Made by a program: the position numbers and the translations under genes. Under the pieces are notes generated by a model. The model searched no databases. It was given only the letters and a program-made list of their open reading frames with translations, and had not been told where the DNA came from. From Danxiaibacter flavus (GTDB taxonomy: Bacteria; Bacteroidota; Bacteroidia; Chitinophagales; Chitinophagaceae), in contig NZ_JAULBC010000006.1 of the NCBI RefSeq assembly GCF_041060425.1, forward strand, positions 496,001 to 560,000: a stretch of DNA of 64,000 nucleotides, read 5' to 3'. This document shows, in pieces, positions 61,512-64,000 of this stretch. The first letter of the stretch is position 1. The number at the start of each line of letters is the position of its first letter.

Positions 61512-62804
61512 ATGTCATCCAGAATAGTCATAGAAGCATCAGGTTTGTACAAGCTTTATAGATTGGGAGCAATGTCATCGGGCGCCTTCAAAAAAGACCT
61601 GTCCCGTTGGTGGACCGTAAATGTGATGGGTAAGGAAGATCCTTTTGGAAAGATCAACGAAGACGGAAGTACTGAAACCAATGAACAACAGTTTATGTGG
61701 GCCCTTCAGAATGTGAGCTTCAATGTTAAAGAAGGGGAGGTATTGGGTATTATAGGCAAGAATGGTGCAGGAAAATCAACCCTGTTAAAAATCTTATCCA
61801 GGGTAACAAGGCCAACCAAAGGTGTAGTGAGGGGCAAAGGGCATATAGCAAGTTTGCTTGAAGTAGGTACGGGTTTTCATGAAGAGCTTACCGGAAGGGA
61901 GAATATTTACCTGAACGGTAACATAATGGGCATGACCAAAAAAGATGTAGACAAGAGGTTAGATGAGATTGTAAATTTCTCCGGAATAGAGCGCTACATT
62001 GATACGCCTGTTAAGCGTTATTCTTCCGGTATGTATGTGAGGCTGGCGTTTGCTGTAGCTGCGCATCTCAATGCTGATATATTGATTATTGATGAAGCGC
62101 TTTCTGTTGGCGATGCAGACTTTCAACGCAAATGTTTGAACAAGATCAGAGAGATTTCAGTAAAGGCCGGAAAGACAATTATATTGGTTAGCCACACCAT
62201 GCATACCGTACAAAGCTTTTGCCATAGAGCAATTTTGCTGCAAAAAGGTTCAATTATAGAAGAAGGTTTACCGGACCATGTAGTGCATAAATATTTGCAC
62301 GCAATTCAGGCAAAAGATTACTTCAATGAGTATGCAGATGATGATGTGCTTGCAGGTGATGCAGACATCCGCGTGAAAAAAGTAACGCTTGATACAGGAA
62401 GTGTTGGCGATGTTGAGTCAATTAACGTAAACACAACATTGTATATAAGATTTGAGTGCAAAAGTGTCAATCCGGAAATGGATCTTGCTGTCGGCATGTA
62501 CCTTTTTTCAGTTGAGGGCGAATGTATATTCAATGCTTTGTCCAATTCAATAAAAACAAGTGAAGGCACGATACAGGGATGCTGTATTATTCCCGGAAAA
62601 CTGTTAAATGATGGTTCTTACTTTGTATCATTGGCTTTTATAAAGAATGGATCAACAGACGACATATTTTATCTTGAAGAATGCCTGACATTTGATGTAG
62701 AAGATGTGCCGGGTCAGCTAAGATGGTACGGTAATTACTCGGGACATATACGGCCTGCATTATCGTTTTCACTAACGGAAAAAAAGAGTTTAATTGTAAC
62801 CTGA
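61512..62804 (+). CDS. ABC transporter ATP-binding protein with Wzt C-terminal domain
   Basis: A 430-residue ATPase. Walker A GIIGKNGAGKST lies at about 79-90, the signature YSSGMYVRLAF at about 174, Walker B ILIIDEALSVGD, and the switch His is in ILVSHTMHTV. Residues after about 270 form a beta-rich Wzt_C-like domain (VKKVTLDTGSVGDVES, MDLAVGMYLFS), which in the Wzm/Wzt system recognises the glycan terminus. The stop codon overlaps the next ATG by one base (ATGA), so translation is coupled with the glycosyltransferase gene. Confidence 0.95.
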   Translation: MSSRIVIEASGLYKLYRLGAMSSGAFKKDLSRWWTVNVMGKEDPFGKINEDGSTETNEQQFMWALQNVSFNVKEGEVLGIIGKNGAGKSTLLKILSRVTRPTKGVVRGKGHIASLLEVGTGFHEELTGRENIYLNGNIMGMTKKDVDKRLDEIVNFSGIERYIDTPVKRYSSGMYVRLAFAVAAHLNADILIIDEALSVGDADFQRKCLNKIREISVKAGKTIILVSHTMHTVQSFCHRAILLQKGSIIEEGLPDHVVHKYLHAIQAKDYFNEYADDDVLAGDADIRVKKVTLDTGSVGDVESINVNTTLYIRFECKSVNPEMDLAVGMYLFSVEGECIFNALSNSIKTSEGTIQGCCIIPGKLLNDGSYFVSLAFIKNGSTDDIFYLEECLTFDVEDVPGQLRWYGNYSGHIRPALSFSLTEKKSLIVT

Positions 62805-64000
62805 TGAATACAACGATACCCTATAACATAACCCACTTTGACACAGCAGAGGATATGTATCGTGCCTGTCAACCACCCCTCATTCAAAATGAATACAGGA
62901 TTTTTTGGTGGAAGAACATGCCGTTGTGCCATCTGTGCCTGGATCTCCAGGTAAAATATACAGAAGAAGATATTAAGGAATCAGCCTTCTCGCGAATCAT
63001 CAATACACTTAAAAGTAATTTTGATAGCAGCATATCTACCGAAGCTGATTATAAAAGCATATGGAAAAATGAGCAACAGGAAGAATGGAACAATCTATTG
63101 AGCCCTTTGCTCGCAAAAAAGACAGGTGGACTTTTTGAACCACGTGATATCAGTGTAGTTATTTGTACGCGCAATCGTGCCGGTTTTCTCAGGAACTGCT
63201 TAAAGGAATTAACCCAGCAGGTTTATGCGCCTCTTGAAATTATTGTTGTAGATAATGCACCTTCGGACACATCGTCAAAAGAAACAACTGCCGATTTTCC
63301 TCTTGTAAGGTATATTGCAGAGCCTACACCCGGATTGGATTTTGCCCGCAATGCAGGTGCAAAAACAGCAAAGGGTAAGATCATAGCTTATACGGATGAC
63401 GACGTCAATCTGCATCCGTTATGGACTTACTACATCGCGCAGGCATTTGCTTCAGAGGAGATATATGGCGTTACAGGGCTTGTTTTCCCTGCGGAGCTTA
63501 AAACACAGGCTCAGCGTCTTTTTGAAGAACACTGGAGCTTCAATCGCGGATACGTGTTTAAGAAATACGACAACGTTTATTTTCACGAGCATCTTGAAAG
63601 CGGCGTGCCTGTATGGAATATCGGGGCTGGCGCCAACATGGCTTTCCGGCGGGATATATTTGACAAGGTCGGCTATTTTGATGAACGACTTGATGCTGGT
63701 GCTGCAGGGTGTAACGGCGACTCTGAATTCTGGTATCGCATACTTGCCGAGGGTTACAGCATGGTGTATACTCCACTTGCCATAGCATTTCACACGCACA
63801 GGCAGGAGATGGAGGCTTTTAAAAGCCAGATATACTATTACATGCGTGGATTTACTGTAGCGCTTCACATACAACATGAGCGTTACGGCCATAAAGGCAA
63901 CCTGGATCATTTATATAAGCACTTATTTCCGTACTATTTTAAAAAGATGCCCCGGATGTTGAAGGCTGCATTGCGTAACCCATCAGCCACACACTTTCAG
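62804..64000 (+). CDS. Family 2 glycosyltransferase (3' end off window)
   Basis: Open from ATG 62804 (overlapping the ATPase stop) to the window edge, 399 codons so far. An unusual 115-residue N-terminal segment precedes the GT-A domain. The GT2 core has ISVVICTRNRAGFLRNCLKE (about 117-136), EIIVVDNAPSD, IAYTDDDVNLHP (the DxD-type motif, about residue 197), GAGANMAFRRDIF and DSEFWYRILAEG. It likely assembles the glycan exported by the Wzm/Wzt pair. Catalytic specificity is unknown. Confidence 0.9.
   Translation, partial: MNTTIPYNITHFDTAEDMYRACQPPLIQNEYRIFWWKNMPLCHLCLDLQVKYTEEDIKESAFSRIINTLKSNFDSSISTEADYKSIWKNEQQEEWNNLLSPLLAKKTGGLFEPRDISVVICTRNRAGFLRNCLKELTQQVYAPLEIIVVDNAPSDTSSKETTADFPLVRYIAEPTPGLDFARNAGAKTAKGKIIAYTDDDVNLHPLWTYYIAQAFASEEIYGVTGLVFPAELKTQAQRLFEEHWSFNRGYVFKKYDNVYFHEHLESGVPVWNIGAGANMAFRRDIFDKVGYFDERLDAGAAGCNGDSEFWYRILAEGYSMVYTPLAIAFHTHRQEMEAFKSQIYYYMRGFTVALHIQHERYGHKGNLDHLYKHLFPYYFKKMPRMLKAALRNPSATHFQ

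Noticed and set aside
1..64000. tRNA, rRNA or riboswitch genes
   Set aside because: I scanned the gaps for cloverleaf-like pairs with CCA-type ends and known riboswitch motifs and found none convincing; a covariance-model search would be decisive.

Overview
The window looks like chromosomal DNA from a member of the Bacteroidota, most likely the Chitinophagaceae or close kin. The reasons are a SusC/SusD pair, three FtsX/MacB-type permease paralogs ending in the same AALANPVKSLR signature, a Porin_O_P protein, a complete ebo cluster, an ECF42-type sigma operon, near absence of Shine-Dalgarno sites and many repeat-rich intergenic gaps. I see no phage, transposase, CRISPR array, rRNA or tRNA gene. 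A run of 100 N (54841-54940) marks a scaffold gap inside a tandem repeat.

Layout. 1-9.4 kb: a partial duplicated-domain protein, a phosphate-selective-type porin, a CPBP protease, a DUF502 membrane protein and a large secreted GH106-like glycosidase. 9.4-20 kb: three FtsX-like permeases, interrupted by a reverse-strand operon (DHFR-like reductase, DGPF/YCII protein, ECF42 sigma factor). 20-24.4 kb: methyltransferase, malic enzyme, DUF2306 membrane protein, exported alpha/beta hydrolase. 24.9-39.2 kb: a sugar-use locus on the + strand (FG-GAP protein, SusC, SusD, lipoprotein cytochrome, PMI-like cupin, TIM-barrel isomerase, Gfo/Idh/MocA dehydrogenase, DUF1080 hydrolase). This set fits oxidation of a saccharide to a 3-keto form followed by cleavage. 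40.2-47.1 kb: eboA-eboF in canonical order, closed by a 15-bp stem hairpin. 47.3-54.2 kb: phenylalanine/tyrosine catabolism (phhA, hppD, hmgA, an FAH-family hydrolase, a flavin reductase-like protein, a VOC protein); no maleylacetoacetate isomerase is present. 55-60.4 kb: dGTPase, small proteins, DUF421, CinA-like, MFS. 60.6-64 kb: the start of a polysaccharide export locus (Wzm-like permease, Wzt-like ATPase, family-2 glycosyltransferase running off the end).

The most striking feature is intergenic. At least fifteen gaps carry short degenerate arrays whose period is about 7 bp, and the unit differs from gap to gap (GGTATCA, AGCTGAC, AATTGAC, AGTACGA, ATCGTAC, ACTATTC, AGTCAAA and others). 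A second class has a roughly 9-bp period and units like CTTTGTGTC, often as inverted pairs ending AACCAC/GTGGTT. GC-rich REP-like palindromes sit inside or beside several arrays. Many arrays run almost to the next start codon. A second dispersed family is a MITE-like hairpin element with TTCATTGCCGTC-type ends, present twice. A conserved 29-bp motif also lies the same distance upstream of two FtsX permease genes.
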